Shown piece by piece: positions 24,475-37,152 of a stretch of 64,000 nucleotides of DNA. Source of the DNA: Euryodendron excelsum (taxonomy: Eukaryota; Streptophyta; Magnoliopsida; Ericales; Pentaphylacaceae); contig CM065381.1 of assembly GCA_033060915.1 (NCBI GenBank), positions 39,006,336 to 39,070,335 of the forward strand, in the 5' to 3' direction. Both the position numbers and the translations under genes were made by a program. The notes beneath the pieces are model-generated. The model was not told the origin of the DNA and did not search any database. It saw nothing but the letters and a program-made list of their open reading frames with translations. The first letter of the stretch is position 1, and every line of letters begins with the position of its first letter.

Positions 24475-25649
24475 TGCCTATTATTCGTGATGGCAACGGT
24501 CCCAACACATAAGCATTTAATGTGCAAATGAATGATATTCTTGTTAATAATGAATCAAGGGATTTTACAGAACAAAAACTTTTCCAAACATATGAAACAA
24601 TCATTTTAAAAAGATTATACATTAAAATTCATTAAAGTATCAAAGAATAACATTATATATTCATCAAAAGTTTCACCCCTAGCCTTAGTCATTACAATAG
24701 AGAAAACTCTAGAAGAAAAATAGATGAAGAAAATAATAATAGTCATGTATTTCGTGCCCTTCTCTCCTATATGTATATCCTAAGAATCAAAGAGTCTAGA
24801 AACAAAACAAAAAAACCCATTAAAAATAGAAATAAAAAATCACTAAATTCGTAGTTCCCTATTATGTCCCACTTGCAACTCAGTTTTTACCATGTTAGAG
24901 TTCGATTCATGGAATATTTATGAAATATAAAGTTGTAGAATTTTGAGTCTTCTTTCTGAGGTTGCAAGAATTGCCTTAATCGAACTCTTGATCATCTTTT
25001 GTTGATCTAGGCATGAGGAAGCAACTTATTCTTATGAGTTACATGTTAGGGATTTCTACTAAAAGACATATTTTTTGCAATTGTTCTAATATTTATTAAT
25101 AGTTTAGTTATTCCATTTTAATGAGAATTTGTGTCAATAATATTTGATTTGTATTATTTATTCAATGATTGTGTATGTATATCTCTTATTTTAATAGTAG
25201 ATGATCTGGTGTGTAAAATATGGTTTACACACGGAAGATTAGATCATCGATTTTTATGGAACATTAAGCTTATTGTGTACAACCTTAGATGAAACTAGAC
25301 ATACCATCAGTAGAACCGTAATCCAAGGTTTTAATTGGTTTATCTTGATTATAGGGAACGGTATAGTTTCAATTTCTTGTACTAGTACACTTTATGTATA
25401 TTGAACAAGAACGTATAAAGGTAATTATTTTTATATTGACTATTTAAAACAATTAATGCCACATGATTATTATGAGTGTTTGTGCTCTTAATCCTAATAT
25501 AATTATTAGACATGTGCATGTAGTATTTATTATTTTGATTCATAGAAGAGTGAGATTCTTTATAGGTCAGTAAACTTAGTGAGTTGGGCGATAGCATTAT
25601 GTGTATAGTGAATATTAATTATTGATAGAATTCATGTCTTAATGTAGGG
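24475..25649. other. Unclassified AT-rich DNA
   Basis: No convincing coding sequence or repeat structure. The reverse frames at 24326-24622 and 25382-25597 lack family features. Confidence 0.35.
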
Positions 25650-27179
25650 ATTGATTGCTAGTTTAGGGTTTTGCCACGAAAGACCTTACATGGAGTCATA
25701 CGTTAGGAATCTTACATCTACTCTATGTAAACATTCTAGTCCATGGGTTGCAATTCATATCATAGGTAAGGTTCGTATGTAATTCAAAGTATGACATTTA
25801 TACTAGAACGTAGTCATTGAGGCATTGAAATCAATGGAAAGAAATACATAAAATGTAATTGAACTTGAAAGCATTTAGAAAGTAATAAGTCTTACTCATG
25901 GCATATTAGTACTCACCTCTATCCAACTGAACGAGTGTTAAGCAAAGTGCTCCTACACATGATTCATGTAGAAACATGGAACATCAATACACGATGCTAA
26001 GGCAAGGCAATAACGCATAAACTGAGACTAAGCGCATAAATCCTTTGACCCTGACTCAACCACACCTCATTCTCAAAACGGGAGAGCGAGGCTAAACTCT
26101 AGGACAAAGCCCCGATGTAAAATAAGAACATGAAATTGAGGTTTGAACATGAAAGCCGGAATGTCGACTCTTTCATCGCGTCCCAACCACCTCTCAAAGA
26201 TGAGTTCACACTCAAGGCTAGTTCCATATAAAAGTAGGCTTAAAGGCCTTTATTTTGATAGGTCATGGGCCAAAAACACATTTTGGGTGAAAAAGTTATG
26301 CCTCACGGAAGGTGGATTAAAATTTTGGAAAACAATGTTGTTGCATGGATTTTAGGTCACATTTAAACTTCCATGACTCTCAATCTATAAGGAATTAGAG
26401 AACACACTTTATATGGATAAAGAGGTCTATGAGTCTACTTTCTAATGCTTTAAACCTTGCACCAATCCAAGTTTTGTAGAGAAAGTTATGCTCGTTTTAC
26501 TAAACAGTACTGAAATTGGCAGACCATTCGAACGCCAGGCCAAAAAGAACATAGCCTTTCGAACGCCTAAAATGGTCGTTCGAACCCCAGGCAAAATGGA
26601 AAAAACACCCTCTCGGGCCGTTTGAACGCCCGGAAGGGCCGTTCGAATGCTAAGCCAAAAGAAAAACCCTGCTCTCGGGCCGTTCAAACGACCCTGTTGG
26701 GCGTTTGAACGCCCCTTCCCGCGCAGCAATGATTCTCAACCCAAAACTCTCCCAAAATCCCTCCAAACACAACCAAACATTCCCAACACTCTTAGGGCTC
26801 AAAGATTAGCCCACAAGGATGACAATAACTCAAAATGGGGGAGAAAGAACAATTAAATCAAGGGGATCTAAAGAATAAATCAAAACCCCAACATTTCACA
26901 TATTTGGGGGGTTTCAACCCCCAACTCTGCAATCCTCCAACATTTCACATAATTGGGACTCAAGGAGTCCCCCAAAACAAACCCAACTCATATATATGCA
27001 TATATACAATATCCCAATACATTTACACAAGTATACATATAAGGTTTTAATGCATACCTCTCTCTCTCTCTAGCTTTTCCAACTTCCCAATGGGCTTCCA
27101 AGCTTAGTTGAGCTCTCCTTGCTTCCTCCTCTTTTTCTTGATCTTCTCCCTTCAATCTCCTTCCTCTATTTCTTCTCCT

Positions 27180-27217
<38 letters not shown>

Positions 27218-27415
27218 AAATGGGTGTGTGTATATACATAGATATATAAGATGATACACATGGGAAATAATCCCATGTGTCTCACCCCAAGAACTTAAGT
27301 TACAACACAAGTCCTCATTGGTTATTTTTTACTCAAGAGGAGAAATAATTAACAGTAAATATTACATACACTAGAAATTCTCATTAATATAAATAAATGA
27401 AGATTTAGGATATCA
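25650..27415 (-). mobile_element. Putative reverse-strand LTR of unassigned family
   Basis: The right boundary is clear: at 27415/27416 a Tat LTR fragment begins abruptly, and on the reverse strand the putative LTR starts TGATATCCTAAATCTTC. Downstream on that strand come a perfect 10-bp hairpin (27256-27265/27271-27280), a TATATAT stretch near 27246, a (GA)n leader-like run and a dense cluster of GTTCGAACGCC words (26520-26720). No PBS or left boundary was found, so the family and left limit are open. Confidence 0.4.
27184..27215. repeat. (TC)n microsatellite
   Basis: Sixteen TC dinucleotides. It produces the false Arg/Glu-rich reverse frame at 26988-27239. Confidence 0.9.
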
Positions 27416-29418
27416 CATGTGGAATTGAAACTTAAAAAGGATGTGACCGCATCCATGAGGGTTGCCTACGTATCCCTTTGTTGGAAATTAGGTTAATCGT
27501 AGTTCAAACACAGGGTTCGATTGAAAATAAACACTTTGGGGTCTGATTTAAAAAGACACTTTGAGGTATTTGAAAAGGGTTGGATTCGAACTTTGTTTGG
27601 AAATTGAACTCGTAATTGACTTTGATTTGAAATTAGGATTTGAAATTGATTTTGGACTTGATTTGGAAAGATTGAGTTGAACTTTGAAATCATCTTCACC
27701 TAGATTGGAGTTTAAAAACCAAATTGGTTTTGAAAAGAATTTTTAGAAAAGAGTTGAAGCTCCCTAACTTTAGGGTCAGGATTGAACTAGGGTTTTGTCT
27801 CCTAGGGCATAAGTAACCTACGGTTTAAAGCATGCAATTGAATTAGAAAGACTTGATTTGAACTTGAAAAGTTTGATTTCAGAAAGTTAGATTTTATGAA
27901 AGCTCTGTTATAGAAAAGTTTCGAATTAGGAAAGTTAGATTTAAGAAAGATTTGGAAAGGATTTAATTTGATTTAGAAACACTTAACTTGAAAGACTTGT
28001 AAAGATTTGACTTGATTATTTGATTTGAAAGAATTTAGAAAGTTAGAGCTTAGGAAAGATTTGATTTTGGAAAGTTTTGAATTAGAAAAGTTTCAAAATA
28101 GGAAAGTTTCATTTTAGAAAAATTTCAAATTAAAAAAGTTTTCATTTTAGGAAAGTATTCATTTTAGGACAGTTGATTTTGGAAATATTTGAATTTGAAA
28201 AAATTCATTTAAGAAAGGTTTGAATTTGGAAAGATTTGAAATTTGGAAATATGATTTAGAAGTTCAAAATTAAGTAAGATTTGAAGGTTTGGAATTAGAA
28301 AAGGTTTGAAAGGTTGAAATTAGGAAATGTTAGAAGTAGGAAAGATTTGATAAGTTGAATTTTAGAATGTCGGGATTTGGAAAGGATTGAAATTAGGACA
28401 TATTTGACTCCTATTTCCTAAAGTAGAAGAATGGATTTAATTTCCAAAAATAGATGACTTTATTTTATTTTCAAAATTGGAGGATTTGATTTGGTTTCCT
28501 AAATTGGAAGATTTTATTTGACATAAAATTAGAAATGTTGAATTTTGAAAATCATGGATTTGGAGATCTAAGATTTGGTGTAAAAAAAGAGATTTTAAAA
28601 ATTCATGATTTGATGCAAAATAGAAAGTCATGACTTTAAGAAAGGAGTTAGAGCTTCCAAACCATGGATTCTAGGGCTTGACTTGGACTTCAAGACAAAA
28701 AGTCTTTAGAAAGTAGATCCTTGAAAAGAGTTATAAAGAAGTAGATTTGCAAAAATTATTTGGAAAAAGGTTTGAATATGGACTTTTACAAATTCCTTGA
28801 ATATCTCACTTTCCTAAAACGATTCTAACCATGAAAAAAATAGAACCATTCCAAGGTTGTAATTTTGAAAACAAATAGGGTTTAAAATATAGACCACAAT
28901 GATCACATTGAATGTAACACTTTCTTAAAACAACTCTAACCATGGAATGACTAGAATCATCTTAAGATGGTGGTTTTGATGAAAACAATTTAGGATTTGA
29001 ACCCAAAATTCAGACCTTGATGGTCACATTGAATGTAACACTTTCCTAAAACAACCCTAACTATGGAATGGCTAAAATCACCCTAGGAGTGTGATTTTGA
29101 AAAACAAGTTTGAAAGAAAGAAATTTTGCATGCAAGTTTTGAACGAGAAATTTGATGCAAGTTTAAAAACAACTTTAAATGCAATTTTGAATGCAATGCA
29201 TGAACATGATAACTACAAGGTAATAGGGTCATGGACATACAAGGCTAGGTTTGACCACATAATCAAGGGGGCCAAACTCACACCATCAAATGTTGAATTA
29301 GAAGAAGCCCCTAGTACGGTGACGTTCAACAGTCATTCCTACGCATGAATCGGGGAGTCCCTTGTTTCAAGCATGCAAGAATACGAGATAGAAAATGGGG
29401 ATTAAAATAGAAGAAAAT
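27416..29418 (-). mobile_element. Tat/Ogre-like LTR fragment (copy C), interrupted by copy D
   Basis: Reverse complement of 31358-33085 in copy D. It shares 'gggttgcctacgtatcccttt' (27459; reverse of the segment near 33035), the TTTGGAAAG tract and the gene-less region ending 'gggattaaaatagaagaaaa' at 29417. It stops exactly where forward copy D starts (29419), so D inserted into it. The left edge at 27416 is likewise cut by another LTR. The frame at 29091-29348 is repeat sequence, not a gene. Confidence 0.8.
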
Positions 29419-32400
29419 TGTATGTACCCCATTTTTGCTCGCTCGGCAATCTCCGGTCTATTTGGACTCATATTCAAACCAACACATATATATTTAAGTC
29501 TAAATCAATTTTCTAGACTCAATTCAATCAATTAATTGCTTCGCAAGCCCGCTGGGCCTAATAGAGGCAAAAACGACAAAAATGCTCTTGGGGCATTGAT
29601 TGGTCCAATTCCCGTTGGCATGTCTTCTTAGAGACGGTAAGTCCCCGTTTCACTTTCAAGTGCAATTCCAATTCAAATCAAATTCAGCACACCTTTCGAG
29701 AGAGTTGATCCCTTAGGCGACAAGACCATCCATTCCGGCACATCTTTCGATAAAACTCTTCAAAACGGTAAGTCACTTCAAACCCATTAACTGGGATGGA
29801 ATCCAAGTTCCCGAGATGGTAGAATGGTCCACCTTTGGTGCCTGCTAGCCCGCCGATGAGGAATGTCTATTATTTAGCACGTCTTTCGAGAAAGTTCATT
29901 CCTCAGACAATAAGTCCACTTAGCAGCTTCCCGTGGTCAGGCAGTCTCTGGAATGAACGCGAACCGTCAGAGTGGCAAAAATACTCGCAAACATTGCAAC
30001 AGCCAGAGTGGCAGAAACACTCGTAAATAGGTCGACATTAGGAATTGCCAACAAAACCCCTATGTCACGGGATCGAAATTCGCCTATTGGCCGTGACACG
30101 TAAGCAAAGGATGAGATACCTTTGAAAACTAATTCATCACAAATCGTTAGAGTGACCGAAACACTCAAAACCCAGGTCAACACCAGTGCCTATTAGCCCA
30201 CTACGGTAAAAAATGACCAAATTGTCCATTGGGCTTTTTTCGGCACGCTTCTCGAGAAAGTACCTAAGTCCTCAAAGCGCTAAGTCCACCCTCCAAGATC
30301 ATCCCAAAAATGATCCAGCATGTTCAAATGCTTTCCAGTTAGTTCTGGACTAAATTCGGGACCATCTGGTCAAAATGACCATTTTGTCCCTAGGCATCCG
30401 AGCGCTTCTGGGAACAACACCGGCTCTGGGTATCAAAACAATAATCTCTTCAAAATGCTTCTAACAGTATTCCCAACCCTCTAGTACTTTTCTAAAACAT
30501 TTCGGTTCTATTCCAGCAAACCCGGTACAAATGACCATTTTGCCCCTAATGGGCCGGTCGATTCTTCCATCCATACCGGCCCTGGATATCAAATTGGCAA
30601 TCCCTTGAAACACTCTAGATTGTGTTTCCAACCTTCAAGATCTCTTATAAGTCATTTCGAGTCCATTTCGATAGTTTTTTGATCTAGTTGACCGTTTTGC
30701 CCCTAATAACTCGGTCGACCATCCCGGCATTCTTTTTTTAATCTGTTACCCCTAGGACACCGTTTCAAGGGTAACCCCTAGTGAAGCCAGAACATTCTCG
30801 GACCTTTCAAAGTAACTCCTAGTGAAGCTAAGCCAAAAATTGCATGGTAGTTACCAATACAGGCGCCCAAATCTTTTGTCTTGCGTATCAAGGTTTGAAA
30901 GATACGTTACTTGCCGAACTTAGAACTTTCCTAAGTGTCTGAGCCAAAAATTAGCCTGGCACCACTTTTAGTGGTGCTAGAAGGAAATTTAGCCTGGCGC
31001 CATTACAACAAGCGCCAGGTCAGTCTTGTGTCTATAAATACAAAGCCTCTTCCTACATGAAAAGGGTTGGCAATCTAAGTCCAAAAACTCTGTCTCTTTG
31101 CATACAGACCTCGAACTCTCTCCAAGCCCTAGTTTTCTTAGACCTCTTCAAACCCTAGCTTCCATACACTCTAACCCTAGCCTATATACACCTTATACAC
31201 TCATATACAAGCCTCCAACATCCATTGAAGATTGAAATGCTACAACTTCGAAGCTTCCAAAGTTTAAGAAAAGCAAAGCAAAGAAGATACGGCGTAGTCT
31301 TTATCTTTATGTTTATATATTTATCCCCTCTCTCTTCTTCCTTCTAACCCACTTGAGGTTTTTTCTATTTTAATTCCCTATCTTTTTTCCACTTTTTCTT
31401 GCATGCTTGAAACAAGGGAATTCCCAATTCATGTGTAAGAAGGATGGTTGAAAGTCACCGTGTCCGGGGCTTTCTTCTAATGCAACCTTGACCATGTGGA
31501 TTTGGCCCCCTTGATTATGTGTTGAAGACAACCTTATATGTTCACGACCCTACATGCATTGTGCATATCATTTTCATTCATCCACTCAAAACTTGTTTTC
31601 AAAGTTTGCACCAAAATTATCATCTTTCAAACTCTCATTGAAAACCTTGTTTTCAAAATTACATTCCTAGAGTGATTCTAGTCATTCCATGGTTAGGGTT
31701 ACTTTAGGAAAGTGTTATGTTCATTATGACCATTAAGGTCTATATTTTTTGTGAAAACCCTAACTTGTTTTTCATCAAAACCAGTATCTTAAGATGATTC
31801 TAGTCATTCCATGGTTAGGGTTGTTTTAGGAAAGTGTGATGTTCAATGTGATCAAATTAGCCCATATTTCAAATCCATGATTGTTTTTAAAACCATTAAC
31901 TTAGAATGATTATAACCTCTTCGTGGTTAGAATCGTTTTAGGAAAGTGAGACATTCAAAAGGTTTTCAAAAAGTCCACATTCGAACCCCTTTCAAAATTG
32001 CTTTTTAAAAATACTTTCTAAAAGCTCTCTTCAAAAATCTACTCTCTAAAAACCCCTTTCCAAAAGTTCTCTACAAAAATCTATTTTCCAAAAACTCTTT
32101 TTCAAACTCATTTCCAAAGGTTCTCTTCAAAAATTCACTTTTCAAAAACTCTCTTCAAGTCTTCTTCCTAAAAACTCTATTCAAAAGGTTTTTAAAATCT
32201 CTCTTTTCTTAAAGTCCAAGTCAAGACCTAGATTCCATGGTTAGGAAATCCTAATTTTCTTTCCTAAAAACATGACTTCTACTTTTGCTTCAAATCAAAG
32301 TTTCCAAAAAGCTATCTTTTACATCAATTCCTAGATTTCCAAAATCTCCTTTTTTCTACACAAAATCATAGCTTTTCAAATTTCAGTTTTCCAAAATTTA

Positions 32401-33808
32401 GAACTTTCCAATTCCATGTCAAATCTAATCTTCTCAATTAGAAAACTAGACCAAATGTTTCACAATAGGAAACTAGAATAAAATCCTTTAATTTTAGAAA
32501 CCAAATCAAATCATCTTTTTTTGGAAATAAAATTGAATCTTTTACTTTAAGAAATAGAAATCAAATCTTTTCTAATTGAAACATTTCTTAATTCCAACAT
32601 TTCCTAAGTTCATATCTTTCCTAAATTGAAATATTTATGAATTCAAAACTTTCCTAAAATGGAACTTTCCTATTTAGAAACTTTCCTAATTTCAAGATTT
32701 TCTAAATCCAATCTTTCGTAAACTCCAACTTTCGAAATTTTCTAAATCAAACTTTCAAGTCAAATATTTTCTAGTTCATTCCAAGTCAAATGTTTCTAAA
32801 TCAAATCAAATCATTCTTAATCTCAAGTCTTTCCTAAATCCTGTCTTTCCTAATTCTAGGTGTTTTAAAAACTAGCTTTCTAAAATCAAACTTCTTAAGT
32901 TCATATCAATTCAATTCAATTACATGCCTCTTTTTGAATCACAACCTTTCAAATCAAACTTTTTAAAATTTCAAAGTGTCTATTTTCAATTAGACTTTTG
33001 TCCGAACTACGACTAACCTAATTCCCAAAAAGGGATACGTAGGCAACCCTCATGGGTGCGGTCACAACCTTTTTCAAACTTCCAATTCCATTATCTATTT
33101 CTAGTTTCTAATTCTAAAATCTATTTACAAATCTCTAATTCCAATCTCTAAAAACCTTCATTCAAAAATCAAATCTATCTTTTCAAATCCACTTCAAAAT
33201 CAAATCAGTCTTTTCAAATCTATTTTCAAAATCAAACCATGTTCTCTTCAAATCTACTTTCAAAATCAAATTAAATTCTTGCACTTGCACATCATGCATC
33301 ATATAGTTCTTTTCTAAAGTGGATAGTATTGGACATTTATTAATCAAAGATTCTGAATGAGTGAATCTAGGGTAAATAGATATGTAGGTACCGTAAGGGC
33401 AGGGTAGGGTGATGGCTTAGTGCGTCTTCCATACACGTAACCAACCTCCGAACCTAGATCACTATTTTGAAAGACCAAAATGGAGTTATTTTGAAAAAGG
33501 GCTTAAATATTTCTAAAGGTTGCCAAACAACCTATTTTCCAAAAACCATCTCTTGAGAAAGTTTTTAAAATCTTTTCAAAAACCCTAAGTGTAATCTTTG
33601 GACTGTGCTTAGTTTTAAGTGACTTGATTCACTTTAATCAAGTTAGGTGGTGACTCCAAATATTTTTTCAAAAGCTTTTTCTTAATATCAATTTTTAATT
33701 CAAATATAGTCGCACTCATCCTTCTAGGAGGATGAGTTCTAATGAGAGAGTACTGTATTTTTTTCACTTGTGTGTATTTCATTCGAGTGTGAAAAATTGG
33801 GCGTGACA
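29419..33808 (+). repeat. Tat/Ogre-like LTR, complete (copy D, 4,390 bp)
   Basis: Starts TGTATGTACCCCATTTTTGC and ends GGGCGTGACA, immediately followed by a PBS at 33811. It has a TATA box at 31033-31040 with palindromes upstream, 'cttgcatgc' near 31400, and a long AAATC/TTTCC low-complexity tract (31980-33000). LTRs of 4-5 kb are usual for the Tat/Ogre lineage and uncommon elsewhere. The 5 bases before it are AAAAT; a matching duplication at a 3' end was not found, because the 3' LTR cannot be identified with certainty. Confidence 0.85.
30957..31040 (+). promoter_or_regulatory. LTR core promoter: palindromes plus TATA box
   Basis: TATAAATA is at 31033-31040. Upstream are inverted repeats 30957-30966/30970-30979 (TGGCACCACT-type arms, 9 of 10) and 30993-31000/31012-31019 (CCTGGCGC/GCGCCAGG, perfect). 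The layout matches copies A and G. Confidence 0.6.
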
Positions 33809-33810
33809 GC

Positions 33811-33828
33811 TGGCGACTCCGCTAGGGA
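33811..33828 (+). other. Primer-binding site, Tat/Ogre type
   Basis: TGGCGACTCCGCTAGGGA, two bases after the LTR end. The TGGCGACTCC core is characteristic of Tat/Ogre elements (tRNA-Arg type, from memory). It ends in a TGG that pairs with a tRNA CCA end. Confidence 0.8.
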
Positions 33829-35379
33829 TGCTTAGATGGTTAGACCAGTGTCTTGTCTCTTCACCCTCACCCATTTAGGGTCTTTGATTAATTTGTCCAA
33901 TTCTATCCACTTCAAAAACTTTCAAAATCAAGTTTTTCCAAGATATATTCAAAAACATGTCATTGCTTGCATTTAATTACATTCCATTATTCAACCTTGC
34001 ATTAAGTTTGTCATTCAAGTACTAACTTTTGCATATTTATTTTTTTAGGTGGACCTTTGTTCACATTTTGTTTCATGTTATATTAAGTGCTTGTATATCA
34101 TGAATGTATGGAATGAACAGGATGGATGGGAGATATTGGGGGCCCTTTCCTCTGCTTTTCAAAATTTCATACACACACTGCATGTGCACAAGCATTTGCA
34201 TACTTGCATTCTTTACTTGAAATGTCCTTTCTAGTTAGAAGAGGGAATGGTATATTAGTTGTGGGTATGATGCTGTGTCTATTTCTTCACCTATGACCTC
34301 TTGATGATTCTCCTGCTCTGATCACCAATTGATCATGGCACAGTGGGCCTAGGTTTGAAGATCTAGAAACCAAGCCTTCTTAGGAAACATTAGTAAACCC
34401 TCAACCTTATGCTCATATAGACACCATGCGTAGCCGAACCTCTGTTAGATTTAAGACACACGTCATTTTCAAAACCATGGAGGAAAGGACGACTGCTTTT
34501 CTTTCCTTTAAACTTATCTATTCCTATTCTTATAATGCTTGTATTCCTGCTGTTATAATGCCTATCTAACTGCTCATGCATCCATGTTTACTTTATAAAT
34601 GTATTCTCTCTCTCTCTCTCTACTCTATGCATCCATGTTCATGCATTCAATATTTCATGTCAAGACAAGAGTTCCAAAGTAACTCAAGTCACTGCATCTT
34701 CATGCATAAGAATAACCCAAAGAGAGTGACACTAAGTTCGCTCTCTCTTGCATTAAACCTACCAAAATCCTAAGGGTTCCCATATAACCCTAAGGACTCA
34801 TAGTATACATTTCAAGTCATTTCATAAGAGGGGTCCCAACCCCTCTATGCTTATGGAGATAGGATTGCCAAGAAGACAAAGGACAATCATACAAGGTTTC
34901 TCACGACCTTCTCAACATCAAATTCACAAAGGTGAATCCGAAGACTCAAAAGTAGTTTAGGATCTCAAATGTAAAAGTAAATAGGTGGAAGTCCTAAGGA
35001 AGTTGTTCCCTCTCCCCCTATTAGAAGGTATTTCAATCTCGTTGTATTTAAACTTCAAAGTTCTATGTACTTATTTTATGTTTCATGAATGAATGAATGA
35101 GTACATGTTCCTACTTAAACGGTAAGGTATTTACATACAAGGCCAAAACCCCTATCTCTGAAAAGTGAGACAAATCCATCATATTTAGTCTCCCTCTCAA
35201 GAAGGGATACCCCTAAGACATGTATTGCATAAAGCTTTCTAAGTATCAAAAAACTAACTTGTGGTTTGTGTCCATGTTTTCCTTTTACAGAAAGTACACC
35301 ATAGGAGGTCATTATTGCTCCTAAGAAAGACCTACATCCACCTAGAGACCCCATTATCACTCGACAAAGAGCTGCACGA
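33829..35379 (+). other. Long untranslated leader of Tat-like element D
   Basis: About 1.55 kb with no long frame. It shares several blocks with the leader at 48048-49960, for example 'aggtggac...tgttcacattt' (34049 / 48282), 'gaagatctagaa' (34356 / 48578), 'catgctcatatag' (34407 / 48627) and 'aagaggggtccc' (34826 / 48987). Pyrimidine-rich tracts ending in AG precede the first block and position 35290 (CTTTTACAG), suggesting splice acceptors before gag. Frames inside, such as 34576-34773, are not genes. Confidence 0.6.
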
Positions 35380-37152
35380 ATGGCCGCCAATTCTAACGAG
35401 TCGTCTTCTATCTCTCGCGAAGAAGTCAATGAATTGAGAACCAAGATCGATGAGATGTTCAAGCTCATCCCGTCCATAGCCATAAAGGAAGCTGCTCTAG
35501 CCCCGTCATCATCCACTGTTTCTCCCAAGGACCCCGAGCCTACTAACCTAAGGGTTGTTCTACAATCTGACAATATTGAGAAAAATAAAGAAGACGCCAA
35601 GGGGGCTAATACTGAAGAAGAAGAAACCACACCGCTCTCGCCTGCTATGAAAAGAACTCCCCTATACCCTCTCAGTTTGATAATCCAAGGGTTGGAGGAT
35701 TCACTACGAAGCCTTCATGGCCATGATTCTTTTGGGCTTGCATCTTATGATGAGTTGTGTTTCTTTCCAAACCATCCAAGACCTGCTAAGTTCAAAATAC
35801 CTGACTTTCAAAAGTATGATGGTGCTGGTAACTCTATTGCCCATCTTCGCCTATATGCTGGGGCATTAATTGGTCATGACAACGATCCAAAGCTCCTCAT
35901 GCAGCTGTTCTAACATAGTCTTACTGGGTCGGCTCTGCAATGGTTTGCCCGACTAGACTTAAGAAAGATCACAACCTGGATCAAGCTGGTCAACGCGTTC
36001 AACGCCCAATACCGCCACAACATCGATCTTACTTTTGACCGCTGGTCTTTAATGATGATGAGTAAATGTGAGAAGGACAGCTTTAAGAGCTATACCCTTA
36101 GATGGAGAGAAGCAGCTGCACAAGTCAATCCCCCACTGGAAGAAAAGGGGTATGTGCAACTGTTTGTACACACGTTCCAAGGTATATACTATGAGAAACT
36201 CTACACTAGCATGGGGAAAAGCTTTTTCGAGCTTATCATGCAAGGAGAAATGATAGAAAATGGCCTCAAAATAGGGAGGATTACTGACCCCTACGCGAAA
36301 ACTGGAGAAAGTTCTGCCAACATAGCTAAAAAGGTGGCTACTATAAGGGGAGTAATCAAGAAGGAAAGTAAGGTGTCTGCCATCTTACCTATTCAACCAC
36401 CCCAATACCATCTCTCACTTCAGTCTCACCCTATCTTACTCATGCCCACTCTAAACATGCTTGTCCAAGCATCTAACTTCGGCCCTACTAGGGCACGACC
36501 TAATTTTAATAGGCCGGTTTGCCGCTTCCGTAACTTTGATGCTTTAGCCTGCACCCAAACTGAAGCCTACCACAACCTCCTAAAAAACAACATCCTAAAG
36601 CCCATATTGGCCCATCCATTGCCAAGCCCCTTACCCTACAACTTTAATGGCGCCTTTACCTATGAGTATCATTTAGGTTGCCAATGGCATGACATCGAGA
36701 GTTGCTTTTCCTTCAAACATAAAATCCAAGACTTGATCGACAACAAGACCATTGATTTGCAACCGGTGAACCCTACTCCAACCCCCAATGTGACCACCAA
36801 CCCTCTGCCGGACCACACAATTAATGTGATACTAATGGAAATAAAAGACGAGGGAGAGTTGGATGAGACCATGGCTGAGGATTACGAAGAGGATTGGGAG
36901 GTTGATGAAGAAAATGACTGGGAGTAGAATCTCCCACCATGCCCGATCTATCTCCATATCCCTAATGAGGTGCCTGATTCTTCTGACTGGCCAGTTGAGG
37001 AGCCAATGCTTATGGAGGAGGATCTTGCTGAAGACATGGCTGTTGATGGATGGGGTGCTAAGTTTCTACACCCGAGGTACGCCGCAGCTGGAAGCCACTT
37101 ATTGGAGAACCCTTGGTCCGTGACTGAGTTCAACTGTGAAGAAATGGACTAG
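35380..37152 (+). pseudogene. Tat/Ogre gag with two in-frame stops
   Basis: Gag would build the particle that packages element RNA. The single frame from the ATG at 35380 (first after an in-frame stop) runs through TAA 35911-35913 and TAG 36925-36927 to TAG 37150-37152 with no frameshift. Residues 1-130 form a hydrophilic leader. The gag domain covers about residues 140-300: KFKIPDFQKYDGAGNSIAHL, LLMQLF, HSLTGSALQWFARLDL, TWIKLVNAFNAQY, FKSYTLRWREAAAQVNPPLE and GEMIENGLKIGRI are near-consensus Tat gag blocks. The stop at 35911 replaces the usual Gln in LLMQLFQHSLTG, so one C-to-T change explains it. A knuckle-like region at about 36660-36735 (YEYHLGCQWHDIESCFSFKH) has Tyr where the first Cys is expected. 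An acidic tail follows. No protease or RT lies downstream. Opposite-strand frames (for example 35115-35630) are shadows. Confidence 0.85.

Noticed and set aside
26988..27239. Arg/Glu-rich reverse frame
   Set aside because: Translation of the (TC)n microsatellite.
27256..27280. Perfect 10-bp hairpin considered as a terminator or microRNA stem
   Set aside because: Too short for a plant microRNA precursor and plants lack such terminators; noted only as part of the putative LTR.
35115..35630. 171-residue reverse frame opposite Tat gag
   Set aside because: Shadow of the gag frame and leader; no recognisable domain.
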